Source of the DNA: Hominenteromicrobium sp964531265
GTDB taxonomy: Bacteria > Bacillota > Clostridia > Oscillospirales > Acutalibacteraceae
Direction: 5' to 3'
Assembly: GCA_964531265.1 (NCBI GenBank)
Contig: CAZHDW010000011.1
Coordinates: 9,296 to 73,295 of the forward strand
DNA length: 64,000 bases
Below the pieces are notes generated by a model that saw only the letters and a list, made by a program, of their open reading frames with translations, did not search any database and had not been told where the DNA came from. Shown in pieces: positions 18,636 to 27,096 of this stretch. Position 1 is the stretch's first letter; each line of letters begins with the position of its first letter. The position numbers and the translations under genes were made by a program.

Positions 18636-18905
18636 ATGAAATTCAGTTTTAAGCTGTTTTCCATGCTGACATGGGTTGTGCAGTTTGGCTTTTCAGCTTT
18701 GTTTCCGGTGTGTTTTTTCCTTGTTTTGGCATCTTGGATGCAGAACCGGCTCGGCCTTGGTGCGTGGATAGTGATAGTTATGGGCTGCCTTGGCTTGCTG
18801 ACATCGATAAGCACGGCTCGTTCATGTATTCGCTCAATGAAAAAAGAGGCAGATGCGGCGGGTAGAGACGAAAAACCGCCGGTCGCGTTCAATGACCATA
18901 AATAA
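18636..18905 (+). CDS. AtpZ/AtpI-like small membrane protein
   Basis: An 89-residue protein with two hydrophobic helices (about residues 5-33 and 42-60) and a charged tail. The pattern WVVQFGFSALFPV...WMQNRLGLGAW matches the putative F1F0-ATPase subunit family (AtpZ/gene 1) found at the head of Firmicutes atp operons. Members are thought to aid assembly or ion uptake; the exact role is unsettled. No good ribosome site stands at the normal distance (AGAGGTG is about 15 bases away), so expression may be weak. Confidence 0.72.
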   Translation: MKFSFKLFSMLTWVVQFGFSALFPVCFFLVLASWMQNRLGLGAWIVIVMGCLGLLTSISTARSCIRSMKKEADAAGRDEKPPVAFNDHK

Positions 18906-18917
18906 AGGAGGATTATC

Positions 18918-19394
18918 ATGAAGTTGCAGCCTGCATCTAAAAAGGAAGTTAAGCGTATCGCTCGCGGCTCGGCAATATGCGCAGCGATAGAGCTTGTAGT
19001 TTTTTTGATATTACATTTGATCGGTTTGTTCCCATTTTCGTATAAAATAGTTTTAAGCATAGTCGGCGGCGTTATCGTTGCTGTGTTGAATTTCACTGTG
19101 CTGTGCCTATCAATACAGAAGGCGGCGGATACGGCCGATCAGAAGCTCATGAAGTCCAGAATGCAGCTCAGCTATAATCTGAGACTCGTTCTGCAAGCCG
19201 GTTGGGTGGTGGCAGCCTTCTTAATACCGTTTTTGAATGCTGTTGCAGCGGCGGTTCCGCTCCTTTTCCCAACGCTAATTATTTTCTTCCTGCAGAAGCG
19301 CGGCGCGCTGGTTGAGCCGAGCGAGAGGAAGAATCCCGAGCCGTCGGAGGACGACGAAGAAGAGGAAGAAAAGCTGGAGAGCTTTGAAATATGA
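18918..19394 (+). CDS. atpI: ATP synthase subunit I (AtpI-like)
   Basis: A 158-residue protein with about four hydrophobic helices and a very acidic tail (DDEEEEEK). Its position between the AtpZ-like gene and subunit a, and its helix layout, fit ATP synthase protein I, which helps assemble the c ring. Sequence conservation in this family is low, so the call rests mainly on context. AAAGGAGG precedes the ATG by 6 bases. Confidence 0.7.
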   Translation: MKLQPASKKEVKRIARGSAICAAIELVVFLILHLIGLFPFSYKIVLSIVGGVIVAVLNFTVLCLSIQKAADTADQKLMKSRMQLSYNLRLVLQAGWVVAAFLIPFLNAVAAAVPLLFPTLIIFFLQKRGALVEPSERKNPEPSEDDEEEEEKLESFEI

Positions 19395-19419
19395 CAGAAA
19401 GATCCGCGAGGTGATATAA

Positions 19420-20307
19420 GTGGAAGTTTCGATCAACGGCGCAAAAATCCTGAAAGTTATTAAAGATGTACCACTTGTAGGTGAGATAAAGATCACTCAG
19501 ACTGTTGCGATGAGCTGGGTCGTAATGATAATTATCTCCGCTCTTTGCATTTGGCTTGGTTCCAATCTCAAGGTAAAGGGAATATCCCGAAAGCAGGCTG
19601 TGGCAGAAATGGCCGTTACAAGCCTTGTTAAATTTGTTCATAATAATATGGGCACGGGTTTTGACAGATATATCCCCCTTGTGGGAACAATATTTGTAAC
19701 GAGCGTTGTGTCCAATACAATAAGTGTTCTGGGCTTTTGGAGCCCGACTGCCGACCTTATGACCGAGCTTGGATGGGCGCTTGTGGTTTTCGTTATTATC
19801 ACTTACCATAAGATTAAATCCGCAGGCTTCGGCGCATATTTAAAGAGCTTTCTCGATCCGCTATTCATTCTTGCACCGATAAACGTAATGGCTGAATGCT
19901 TTACACCGATCAGCATGGCTTGCCGTCATTTTGGCAACATCCTTTCCGGCACGGTTATCAGCGCATTGATTTACGGTGCACTGACCGCCGCAACTCATGC
20001 GGCTATGGGCGCCCTCGGCAGCAATTTGTATGTTGCTTTGGGAGTTTCTCTGGTTGGCGTGATACTGGCGCTTATTGCCCATAAAAAGGGTAAGAAGCCG
20101 TTTGTCATCGTCGGTATTATTATGGGCTTGCTCGGTGTGCTATCCCTCGTGCACAATCTCGGCGGCTTCTGGGGTGAGATACCGTTCCTTGCAATCGGTA
20201 TTCCGGCTGTTACAGGCGCATATTTTGATTGGTTCGGCGGCTGTATTCAGGCATTCATTTTCTGCACACTTACCACTCTCTTCATCAAACAGGCTGCCGG
20301 TGATTAA
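19420..20307 (+). CDS. atpB: ATP synthase Fo subunit a
   Basis: The stator ion-channel subunit, 295 residues with about six or more membrane helices. The essential arginine is Arg169 in ISMACRHFGNILSG, within the conserved RxFGN block next to the c ring. It starts with GTG at 19420; GAGGTGAT upstream is its ribosome site and no ATG fits better. Length and order (before c and b) are normal for the operon. Confidence 0.92.
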   Translation: MEVSINGAKILKVIKDVPLVGEIKITQTVAMSWVVMIIISALCIWLGSNLKVKGISRKQAVAEMAVTSLVKFVHNNMGTGFDRYIPLVGTIFVTSVVSNTISVLGFWSPTADLMTELGWALVVFVIITYHKIKSAGFGAYLKSFLDPLFILAPINVMAECFTPISMACRHFGNILSGTVISALIYGALTAATHAAMGALGSNLYVALGVSLVGVILALIAHKKGKKPFVIVGIIMGLLGVLSLVHNLGGFWGEIPFLAIGIPAVTGAYFDWFGGCIQAFIFCTLTTLFIKQAAGD

Positions 20308-20352
20308 GCAGCCATTTGAATAAAATTGCAATTATTTTTAGGAGGCATTCTT

Positions 20353-20634
20353 ATGAACGATTTTCAGCTTTTGGCAAAAGGTATTGCTCTGGCAGGATGC
20401 GGCATCGGCGCCGGTCTCGCACTGATCGCAGGTATCGGCCCCGGTATCGGTGAAGGTAACTGCGCAGCTCGTGCCTGCGAAATCATCGGTCGTCAGCCGG
20501 AGAGCAAGAGCGACGTTACAAGCACAATGATCCTCGGTATCGCTCTTTCCGAGACAACAGGTATCTACGGCTTTGTTACCGGTCTGCTGCTCATCTTCTT
20601 TGCACCCGGTCAGTTCATGAACTTCCTTAGCTAA
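20353..20634 (+). CDS. atpE: ATP synthase Fo subunit c, two-carboxylate Na+-type
   Basis: The 93-residue rotor subunit forms two helices in a hairpin with the loop RQPE. Helix 2 has LSETTGIY: Glu67 is the ion-binding carboxylate, followed by Thr68 and Thr69 in the pattern of Na+-binding rotors (EST or ETT, with GIY). Helix 1 has GPGIGEGN, where Glu34 takes the place of the Gln of classical Na+ c subunits. The 33-residue spacing equals that of Glu32 and Glu65 in the described Fusobacterium nucleatum two-carboxylate ring. Na+ coupling is thus predicted. The ATG at 20353 follows TTAGGAGG; an in-frame ATG at 20326 lacks a site. Confidence 0.95.
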   Translation: MNDFQLLAKGIALAGCGIGAGLALIAGIGPGIGEGNCAARACEIIGRQPESKSDVTSTMILGIALSETTGIYGFVTGLLLIFFAPGQFMNFLS

Positions 20635-20676
20635 GCCTGACATTTTATCAATGATACCATGTCGGAAGGAAGCGTT

Positions 20677-21189
20677 ATGATGGATACTCTTTATCAGTCT
20701 CTTGTAGCAGTTGAACCTGCTACGTTGATCATTACGATCATCAACCTTTTCATACAGATGTATGTCGTCAAAAAATTCTTTCTGTCCAAGGTACTGAACA
20801 TTCTTGACAAGCGCCGTGAAGCTGCCGACCAGGAGATAGAGCAGGCGGAAGCAGCAAAGGACGAAGCACTTGCCATGAAGGAAACCTACGAGGAAAACAT
20901 GAAGCAGGCTAAGGCTCAGGCCAATGAGATACTTGCTCATGCACAGAAAACAGCAACAGTTCGCTCTGAAGAGATCCTTCTTCAGGCAAAGGAGCAGGCC
21001 GCTCAGATAAAGGAAAAGGCCTCCGCCGATATCGCTCAGGAGAGAAAGAATGTCCTGAACGGTGCTAAGGATGAAATATCCGGTATGGCAATGGCTATTG
21101 CCGAAAAGGTGGTTGAGCGTCAGCTGGATGAAAACGATCAGGAGAAGCTTGTCAATCAGTTCATCGATGAGCTTGGTGGTGTGCTATGA
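20677..21189 (+). CDS. atpF: ATP synthase Fo subunit b
   Basis: The peripheral stalk subunit, about 170 residues: an N-terminal membrane helix (PATLIITIINLFIQMYVVKKF) then a long charged coiled coil rich in A, K, E and Q, ending in a delta-binding part. The ATG at 20677 is preferred because GGAAGGA lies about 6 bases before it; an in-frame ATG at 20659 would lack a site and 20680 is also possible. It overlaps the delta gene by 4 bases. Confidence 0.92.
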   Translation: MMDTLYQSLVAVEPATLIITIINLFIQMYVVKKFFLSKVLNILDKRREAADQEIEQAEAAKDEALAMKETYEENMKQAKAQANEILAHAQKTATVRSEEILLQAKEQAAQIKEKASADIAQERKNVLNGAKDEISGMAMAIAEKVVERQLDENDQEKLVNQFIDELGGVL

Positions 21190-21725
21190 CGGATATCGCT
21201 AATGTTTACGGACAGGCTATCTATGATCTTGCTAAGGATGAGAACCTCACAGAGGAGATGCTGCAGCAGATGACGGCTTTGGATGAAAGCTTTTCGGCTA
21301 ATCCGGAGTTTATTCAGCTTCTCTCAACACCATCCGTTCCCAAGCAGGAGCGTTGTCAGGTGCTTGATGACAGCCTCAGGGGACAGGTTCATCCTTATGT
21401 GCTGAATTTTTTGAAAATACTGACAGAAAAGGGTTATATGCGGCATTTTTCTGGCTGCTGCCGACTGTTTAAGCAGCAGTTTAATAAAGATAACGGCATT
21501 CTGCCTGTGACGGCTGTAACAAAATTGCCTTTGTCCGATGAGCTGCGCCGCAAGCTTGTCGAAAAGCTCTCTGACGTTACCGGTAAGACGATCGCATTGG
21601 AGTGCAGATTGGATCCGGAATGTCTGGGCGGTGTTCGTCTGGAGCTGGATGGCATTCAGGTTGACGGTACGGTTCGTCATCGCCTGGATGAGATACGTAA
21701 GCTTTTGAAAAACACTGTACTCTGA
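21186..21725 (+). CDS. atpH: ATP synthase F1 subunit delta
   Basis: The 179-residue stalk connector between b and the alpha/beta head. The N-terminal helical domain starts DIANVYGQAIYDLAK, and the C-terminal part has LECRLDPECLGGVRLELDG, the conserved block of OSCP/delta. Start by ATGA overlap with the b gene. Its order in the operon is canonical. Confidence 0.93.
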   Translation: MTDIANVYGQAIYDLAKDENLTEEMLQQMTALDESFSANPEFIQLLSTPSVPKQERCQVLDDSLRGQVHPYVLNFLKILTEKGYMRHFSGCCRLFKQQFNKDNGILPVTAVTKLPLSDELRRKLVEKLSDVTGKTIALECRLDPECLGGVRLELDGIQVDGTVRHRLDEIRKLLKNTVL

Positions 21726-21743
21726 TGAGAAAGCAGGGAACGT

Positions 21744-23252
21744 ATGGAACTCAGACCTGAAGAAATAACAAAAATAATTCGTAGTCAGATCAAGAACTAT
21801 GAGGCAAAGCTTGAATCCAGCGAGACCGGTACGGTCATAATCGTTGGCGACGGTATTGCTCGAGTTTCCGGTTTGACTAAGTGTATGGCCGGTGAGCTTG
21901 TTGAATTTCCCAACGGCGAATACGGCATGGCTCAGAACCTAGAGGAGGAAACTGTCTCCGTAGTTATTCTGGGCAGCGATGACGGTATCAAAGAGGGCGA
22001 TACCGTAAAGAGAACCGGCAGAGTCGTTTCTGTTCCGGTCGGCAATGCGTTGATCGGACGTGTTGTCAATGCACTCGGTGCTCCGATAGACGGCAAGGGT
22101 GTCATAGAGAATGACGGCTTCCGCCCGATAGAGAGCCCGGCTCCGGGCATCATTGACCGTGAACCCGTTAATGTGCCGCTTCAGACAGGTATCAAGGCTA
22201 TCGACTCCATGATACCGATAGGACGCGGACAGCGTGAGCTTATTATCGGTGACCGTCAGACAGGTAAAACCACCATCGCGACGGATACCATTATCAACCA
22301 GAAGGGCAAGGATGTTATCTGCATCTATGTTGCTATCGGACAGAAGCGCTCCACAGTTTCCCAGATAGTTAATACACTGGAAAATAACGGAGCCATGGGA
22401 TATACAATCGTTGTAAGTGCAACGGCTTCCGAGCTGGCACCTATGCAGTATATCGCACCGTATGCCGGCTGTGCAATGGGTGAGTACTTCATGGAGCAGG
22501 GCAAGGATGTCCTCGTTATCTATGATGACCTCTCAAAGCATGCAGTTGCTTACAGAGCAATCTCCCTGCTGATTCGCCGTCCGCCGGGACGTGAAGCATA
22601 CCCCGGTGACGTTTTCTACCTCCACTCAAGACTGCTCGAGCGTGCAGCGCACCTCAGTGCAGAAAAGGGCGGCGGCTCTCTGACGGCGCTGCCGATCATT
22701 GAGACACAGGCTGGTGACGTTTCGGCATATATCCCGACCAACGTCATTTCCATTACAGACGGCCAGATATTCCTTGAGTCCGAGCTGTTCAATGCAGGTG
22801 TTATGCCGGCTGTTAACCCTGGTATTTCTGTTTCCCGTGTTGGTGGTAACGCTCAGATAAAGGCCATGAAGAAGGTATCCGGCTCGCTGAAGCTGTTGTA
22901 TTCTCAGTACCGTGAGCTTCAGAGCTTTGCTCAGTTCGGCTCCGATCTCGACGCGGACACTAAGTCCCGTCTGGCTCTCGGTGAAAGAATCGTTGAGGTT
23001 CTCAAGCAGAAGAACAACGCTCCCGTTGATATCGCACATCAGGTTTGCATAATCTATGCGGTAGTAAACGGCTATCTCAATGATATTCCGATAGCTTCTA
23101 TTCGCGAATATGAGAAGCAGCTCTTCGAGCATATGGATAATTATTGCAGCGATACCCTTGCAGGCATTCGTACCACCGGTGTTCTCAGCGAGGAAGCCGA
23201 AGGTGCTCTTAAGGCTGCTCTTACCGAGCTTAACCAGCGCTTCGTCTCTTAA
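21744..23252 (+). CDS. atpA: ATP synthase F1 subunit alpha
   Basis: The 502-residue regulatory nucleotide-binding subunit of the F1 head. It has the N-terminal barrel (GTVIIVGDGIARVSGL), the P-loop GDRQTGKT near residue 170, the segment VLVIYDDLSKHA (Walker B), and the signature PAVNPGISVSRVGG. The length is normal. It begins 18 bases after the delta gene. Confidence 0.97.
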   Translation: MELRPEEITKIIRSQIKNYEAKLESSETGTVIIVGDGIARVSGLTKCMAGELVEFPNGEYGMAQNLEEETVSVVILGSDDGIKEGDTVKRTGRVVSVPVGNALIGRVVNALGAPIDGKGVIENDGFRPIESPAPGIIDREPVNVPLQTGIKAIDSMIPIGRGQRELIIGDRQTGKTTIATDTIINQKGKDVICIYVAIGQKRSTVSQIVNTLENNGAMGYTIVVSATASELAPMQYIAPYAGCAMGEYFMEQGKDVLVIYDDLSKHAVAYRAISLLIRRPPGREAYPGDVFYLHSRLLERAAHLSAEKGGGSLTALPIIETQAGDVSAYIPTNVISITDGQIFLESELFNAGVMPAVNPGISVSRVGGNAQIKAMKKVSGSLKLLYSQYRELQSFAQFGSDLDADTKSRLALGERIVEVLKQKNNAPVDIAHQVCIIYAVVNGYLNDIPIASIREYEKQLFEHMDNYCSDTLAGIRTTGVLSEEAEGALKAALTELNQRFVS

Positions 23253-23276
23253 GCTTAAGCAGAAGGAGCGTGCGTA

Positions 23277-24128
23277 ATGGCTGGTGTTTCTACAAAGGAT
23301 ATTAAAACCAGGATAAGAAGTATGGAAAGCACGAAGCAGATAACCAAGGCTATGGAAATGGTTGCTGCCTCAAAGCTTCGTCAGGCGCAGAACAGAGTTC
23401 TGGCTTCGCGCCCGTACTTCGAGATCCTGTATCAGACTATCGTTGATATTACACAAACTACCAAGGACTTTTCTTCTCCGTATCTTCGCAAATCAAAGTC
23501 GGATAAGCTGTTGCTCATCGTAGTGGCTGGTGACCGCGGACTTGCAGGCGGATATAACAGTAATGTTTTAAAGCTTGCCGAGCAGGAGATGGAGGGGAAG
23601 AATGTTGCGGTACTGCCGATAGGCAAGAAGGCACTGGAGTATTTCAAATCCCGCAAGGTTGAATGCTATGCGGATGAGTATGCAGAAGCCGCGGATATCA
23701 AGATCAGCGATTGCTTCACGATAGCTAAAAATCTCTCAAAGGCATTTACAGGCGGAGAATTCGGTGAGATAAAGCTTGTTTATACAAACTTTGTTTCGGT
23801 GCTTTCACAGGTTCCGGCAGTTATGAAGCTTCTGCCGCTGGAAATATCTCCGGATGACAAGCCGAATATCACACGCATTGATACGGTCTATGAGCCGTCG
23901 GCGGAAGAGGTATTCGAGGCTATTATTCCGGAATGTGTGGGTGGAATTATGTACGGTGCTTTGTGCGAATCGCGATGTGCGGAGCAAGCTGCCCGCCGAA
24001 CCGCCATGGACTCTGCAACGCAGAATGCAGAGGAAATGATAGCGGATCTCACGTTGAAGTACAACCGTGCAAGACAGGCATCTATCACGCAGGAGATCAC
24101 AGAGATCGTTGCAGGTGCAGAAGCCTGA
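23277..24128 (+). CDS. atpG: ATP synthase F1 subunit gamma
   Basis: The 283-residue central rotor shaft. The N-terminal helix has the conserved RIRSMESTKQITKAMEMVAASKLR and the C-terminal helix ends with ALCESRCAEQAARRTAMDSATQNAEE and the QEITEIVAGAEA block. AGAAGGAG precedes the ATG. Confidence 0.96.
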   Translation: MAGVSTKDIKTRIRSMESTKQITKAMEMVAASKLRQAQNRVLASRPYFEILYQTIVDITQTTKDFSSPYLRKSKSDKLLLIVVAGDRGLAGGYNSNVLKLAEQEMEGKNVAVLPIGKKALEYFKSRKVECYADEYAEAADIKISDCFTIAKNLSKAFTGGEFGEIKLVYTNFVSVLSQVPAVMKLLPLEISPDDKPNITRIDTVYEPSAEEVFEAIIPECVGGIMYGALCESRCAEQAARRTAMDSATQNAEEMIADLTLKYNRARQASITQEITEIVAGAEA

Positions 24129-24157
24129 CGGAATTCAGTTCAAAGGAGTTGACACCA

Positions 24158-25552
24158 ATGTCCAAACATATCGGAACCGTGACACAGGTCATAGGACCAG
24201 TTCTGGATATTAGATTTGCAGATCATGAGCTTCCGGATCTGTTAAATGCTATAGAGATCCCGCTGAACGGTGGGACTATCACTGCTGAGGTTGCTCAGCA
24301 TGTTGGCGATAATGTTGTTCGCTGCATCGCAATGGCATCCACGGATGGCTTGCAGCGCGGCGTGGAAGCAGTTGATACCGGCGCGCCGATACGTGTTCCG
24401 GTCGGCGAGGAGTGCCTCGGCAGAATTTTCAACCTGCTGGGTCAGCCGATTGATAACGGCCCGGCACCTAATACTGAGGAACAGTGGCCGATACATCGTC
24501 CGGCACCGAGCTATGAGGATCAGGAACCTGCTACGGAGATACTCGAGACCGGTATCAAGGTCGTTGACCTTATCTGCCCGTATGCAAAGGGCGGTAAGAT
24601 CGGTCTGTTCGGCGGCGCAGGTGTTGGTAAGACAGTTCTTATCATGGAGCTTATCAACAACGTTGCCAAGCAGCATGGCGGTATTTCCGTTTTCACAGGT
24701 GTTGGAGAGCGTACGCGTGAGGGCAATGACCTTTACCGCGAGATGACGGAATCCGGCGTTATCAATAAAACTGCCATGGTTTACGGTCAGATGAACGAAC
24801 CGCCGGGAGCTCGTATGCGCGTCGGCCTTTCCGGTCTGACAATGGCGGAGTATTTCCGTGATGTTAAGCATCAGGACGTTCTTCTCTTCATCGATAATAT
24901 CTTCCGTTTCACACAGGCGGGCTCAGAGGTTTCCGCACTGCTCGGACGTATGCCGTCCGCAGTTGGCTATCAGCCTACGCTTGCTACTGAAATGGGTGCA
25001 TTGCAGGAGCGTATTACATCCACAAAGAACGGCTCTATTACATCGGTTCAGGCTGTTTATGTTCCGGCCGATGACCTTACAGACCCGGCACCTGCAACTA
25101 CATTTGCGCATCTGGATGCTACAACAGTTCTTGACAGAGGCATTGCCTCCCTCGGTATCTATCCGGCTGTTGATCCGCTCGATTCCACCTCAAGAATTCT
25201 TTCTCCCGAGGTTGTCGGTCAGGAGCATTATGAGACTGCACGTGCTGTTCAGCAAATTCTCCAGCGCTATAAGGAGCTTCAGGATATCATCGCTATCATG
25301 GGTATGGATGAGTTGAGCGAAGAGGATAAGATCACGGTTAACCGTGCTCGTAAGGTTCAGCGCTTCCTTTCTCAGCCGTTCGAGGTTGCAGAGCAGTTCA
25401 CAGGCTATAAGGGAAGATATGTACCGCTCAAGGAGACGATCCGTTCCTTCCAGGAGATCATTTCCGGCAAGCATGACGATATTCCTGAGTCCTACTTCCT
25501 GTTTAAGGGCAGTATTGATGAGGTCGTAGAGGCGTACAATAAGGAGGCATAA
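24158..25552 (+). CDS. atpD: ATP synthase F1 subunit beta
   Basis: The 464-residue catalytic subunit. Motifs seen are IGTVTQVIGPVLDIRF, the P-loop GGAGVGKT, the catalytic GERTREGNDLYREM, VLLFIDNIFRFTQAGSEVSALLG (Walker B) and PSAVGYQPTL. The start at 24158 follows AAAGGAG; the same frame is open further upstream through the gamma gene but that part is not beta-like. Length and motifs are complete. Confidence 0.97.
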   Translation: MSKHIGTVTQVIGPVLDIRFADHELPDLLNAIEIPLNGGTITAEVAQHVGDNVVRCIAMASTDGLQRGVEAVDTGAPIRVPVGEECLGRIFNLLGQPIDNGPAPNTEEQWPIHRPAPSYEDQEPATEILETGIKVVDLICPYAKGGKIGLFGGAGVGKTVLIMELINNVAKQHGGISVFTGVGERTREGNDLYREMTESGVINKTAMVYGQMNEPPGARMRVGLSGLTMAEYFRDVKHQDVLLFIDNIFRFTQAGSEVSALLGRMPSAVGYQPTLATEMGALQERITSTKNGSITSVQAVYVPADDLTDPAPATTFAHLDATTVLDRGIASLGIYPAVDPLDSTSRILSPEVVGQEHYETARAVQQILQRYKELQDIIAIMGMDELSEEDKITVNRARKVQRFLSQPFEVAEQFTGYKGRYVPLKETIRSFQEIISGKHDDIPESYFLFKGSIDEVVEAYNKEA

Positions 25553-25554
25553 GC

Positions 25555-25965
25555 ATGGCAAGCTTTTCACTGAAAATCGTGACATGCGATGGCTTGATTT
25601 TTGACGGACAGGCCGAAAAACTGATTGTGCGTACTACCGGCGGCGACATGGCTGTGCTTGCTCGCCACATAAATTGCGTGGCTTCACTCGGAATGGGCCG
25701 TGCCGTTATTGTAACGGAGGGTCAGCGCAGAACAGCTGCGTGTATCGGCGGAATGCTTCAGGTGCTGAATGGAGACGTTACTCTTGTGCCTACCACTTTT
25801 GAGTGGGCGGAGGACATCGACGTCGCGCGTGCTGAGGCTTCTTACGAAAGAGGCAAGCAGGCTCTCGAAGAAAATAAAGAGGATGCTGTGCGCATTGCAA
25901 AGGCTCAGGCGAGAATCAACAGAGCTCTTGTTCGTTGCAGTGTTGCTAACGAGGTACTAAAATAA
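25555..25965 (+). CDS. atpC: ATP synthase F1 subunit epsilon
   Basis: The 136-residue epsilon subunit links the c ring to gamma and can inhibit ATP hydrolysis. The N-terminal barrel is visible (FSLKIVTCDGLIFDGQAEKLIVRTTGGDMAVLARH), followed by the C-terminal helical hairpin (ARAEASYERGKQAL...RIAKAQARINRALVR). It starts 2 bases after the beta stop with AAGGAGGC as ribosome site, and it closes the operon. Confidence 0.94.
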   Translation: MASFSLKIVTCDGLIFDGQAEKLIVRTTGGDMAVLARHINCVASLGMGRAVIVTEGQRRTAACIGGMLQVLNGDVTLVPTTFEWAEDIDVARAEASYERGKQALEENKEDAVRIAKAQARINRALVRCSVANEVLK

Positions 25966-25969
25966 AAAT

Positions 25970-26008
25970 AAGCTGCCGTTCTGCTTTTTGCGGAAGCGGC
26001 AGCTTTTG
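25970..26008 (+). terminator. Intrinsic terminator of the ATP synthase operon
   Basis: The arms AAGCTGCCG (25970-25978) and CGGCAGCTT (about 25997-26005), with an imperfect inner stem, are followed by TTTTGTT. On the minus strand AAGCTGCCG is preceded by few T bases, but the hairpin could also stop the convergent tautomerase transcript, which ends at 26029. Confidence 0.8.
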
Positions 26009-26028
26009 TTCTATAGGTATTATAACGA

Positions 26029-26376
26029 TCAATCAAGGAACATACGGCCGGTATGCCACTCGGGGTTGGAGCGGTGAGTCAGATACATGCGTTCCTTTTT
26101 GATGCCCGTTACTTCGTTGAGAATATTGCAGACGGCCTTGGAATATGACACGAGATCTTCTTTATCGGGCGTATTGTTAACGGCGATGTCAACAAGAGCG
26201 CAGTCGCCGTCCTCATATTTACCGAGATAGATATTGCAATCCGGAATTATCTCAAGCATAGTTACAGCAGGAGTCTTTCCCGGAATCAGAGTTATAGCGC
26301 TGCTGAGTGCCTTCTGAAGTGTCTTGATCTGGTTGGAATCGAGTGAAACGGATACGCGAACCTGTACATATGGCAT
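26029..26376 (-). CDS. Tautomerase/MIF superfamily protein
   Basis: A 115-residue protein resembling macrophage migration inhibitory factor. It begins Met-Pro, so that removal of Met would expose the catalytic Pro1, and has the familiar pattern PAVTMLEIIPDCNIYLGK, CALVDI, and SYSKAVCNILNEVTGIKKERMYL. MIF-like proteins tautomerise keto-enol substrates such as phenylpyruvate; the true substrate is unknown. The start at 26376 (minus strand) is chosen because the ATG at 26391 lies inside the GGAGGTGG ribosome site. It is divergent from a MerR regulator that may also control it. Confidence 0.75.
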   Translation of the reverse strand: MPYVQVRVSVSLDSNQIKTLQKALSSAITLIPGKTPAVTMLEIIPDCNIYLGKYEDGDCALVDIAVNNTPDKEDLVSYSKAVCNILNEVTGIKKERMYLTHRSNPEWHTGRMFLD

Positions 26377-26407
26377 ATAAGCCACCTCCATTTATTTATC
26401 TGATATA

Positions 26408-26436
26408 ATTATATATACGGAAAATAAATTAGTCAA
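26408..26436 (-). promoter_or_regulatory. Promoter of the tautomerase gene
   Basis: On the minus strand TTGACT (26436-26431) and TATAAT (26413-26408) are 17 bp apart, close to consensus. The leader before the start is about 25 bases. It lies back to back with the MerR promoter, only about 20 bp away. Confidence 0.8.
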
Positions 26437-26456
26437 CAAAATATGCTCAAATGGTC

Positions 26457-26487
26457 TTGACTTAGAGTTTACTTTAAGATGTATAAT
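26457..26487 (+). promoter_or_regulatory. MerR-type promoter with 19-bp spacer and operator dyad
   Basis: TTGACT at 26457-26462 and TATAAT at 26482-26487 are separated by 19 bp, the over-long spacing that MerR activators correct by distorting DNA. Inside the spacer the arms CTTAGAGT and ACTTTAAG (26461-26478) form an imperfect inverted repeat, very like the operators of AdhR/NmlR-type MerR proteins. It stands just before the merR gene, so autoregulation is predicted. Confidence 0.8.
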
Positions 26488-26511
26488 TGATACATGAATT
26501 GGAGGTGCCGT

Positions 26512-26937
26512 ATGACTTATACAATTTCAGAAGTGGCAAGGATGATGGGAGTAGCGCCGCATACGCTGCGGTTTTACGATCAGCAGGGATTGCTTCCTTT
26601 TGTCGACAGAGTGAACGGACGCAGGGTTTTCAAGGATGAGGATTTTGCATGGCTGCACATAATAAATTGCCTTAAAAATACAGGTATGTCGATAAAGGAT
26701 ATCCACACATACATTGAGCTCTGCGGCAAGGGGGATCAAACCCTTATTGAGCGTCAGGCGATAATAGTTCATCAGAAAGAGCTTGTTGAGAAGAAGATAA
26801 AGGAGCTTGAAAGCAACCTTGAGGTGCTTGCTTCAAAAATGAAATATTACGATGAGGCAATAAAGGCCGGTACTGAATCCGTTTTTGGAAATGAGTCCTG
26901 TAGTCCAAAGACGGATATAGCGGACAATAAAGAATAA
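26512..26937 (+). CDS. MerR-family transcriptional regulator (AdhR/NmlR-like)
   Basis: A 141-residue regulator: N-terminal winged HTH (YTISEVARMMGVAPHTLRFYDQQGLLPF), then a long coiled-coil dimer helix (KELVEKKIKELESNLEVL). Cys53 in INCLKNTGMSIKDI matches the position of the reactive cysteine of AdhR/NmlR proteins, which respond to aldehydes and other electrophiles; Cys71 is nearby. The start at 26512 has GGAGGTG; an in-frame ATG at 26494 would be upstream of that site. The spacer-dyad promoter before it supports autoregulation. Electrophile sensing is inferred from family resemblance. Confidence 0.85.
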   Translation: MTYTISEVARMMGVAPHTLRFYDQQGLLPFVDRVNGRRVFKDEDFAWLHIINCLKNTGMSIKDIHTYIELCGKGDQTLIERQAIIVHQKELVEKKIKELESNLEVLASKMKYYDEAIKAGTESVFGNESCSPKTDIADNKE

Positions 26938-26950
26938 ACAAATAGATGCA

Positions 26951-26992
26951 AAAACAGTGTAAGTAGCAGATGATGCTCTTGCACTGTTTTTT
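26951..26992 (+). terminator. Intrinsic terminator after the merR gene
   Basis: The arms around AACAGTGTAAG (26953-26963) and CTTGCACTGTT (26978-26988), with one G-T pair, enclose a 14-base loop and are followed by a T run. Confidence 0.82.
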
Positions 26993-27096
26993 ATTTTGCA
27001 AAAAATAAGAATTTGTTTCGGAGTTTTCTTGATATGTGCGTAGGTATGGGTGTAAGGAGCAAAAGCTCAGATATCAAAAACAAGGAGGACGATAAA

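Noticed and set aside
23933..24157. N-terminal extension of the ATP synthase beta subunit
   Set aside because: The frame is open but lies inside the gamma gene and looks unlike any beta subunit; the ATG at 24158 has a good ribosome site and matches the family start.
27013..27096. Longer N-terminus for the zinc-knuckle protein
   Set aside because: No ribosome site upstream, while AAGGAGG stands right before the ATG at 27097.
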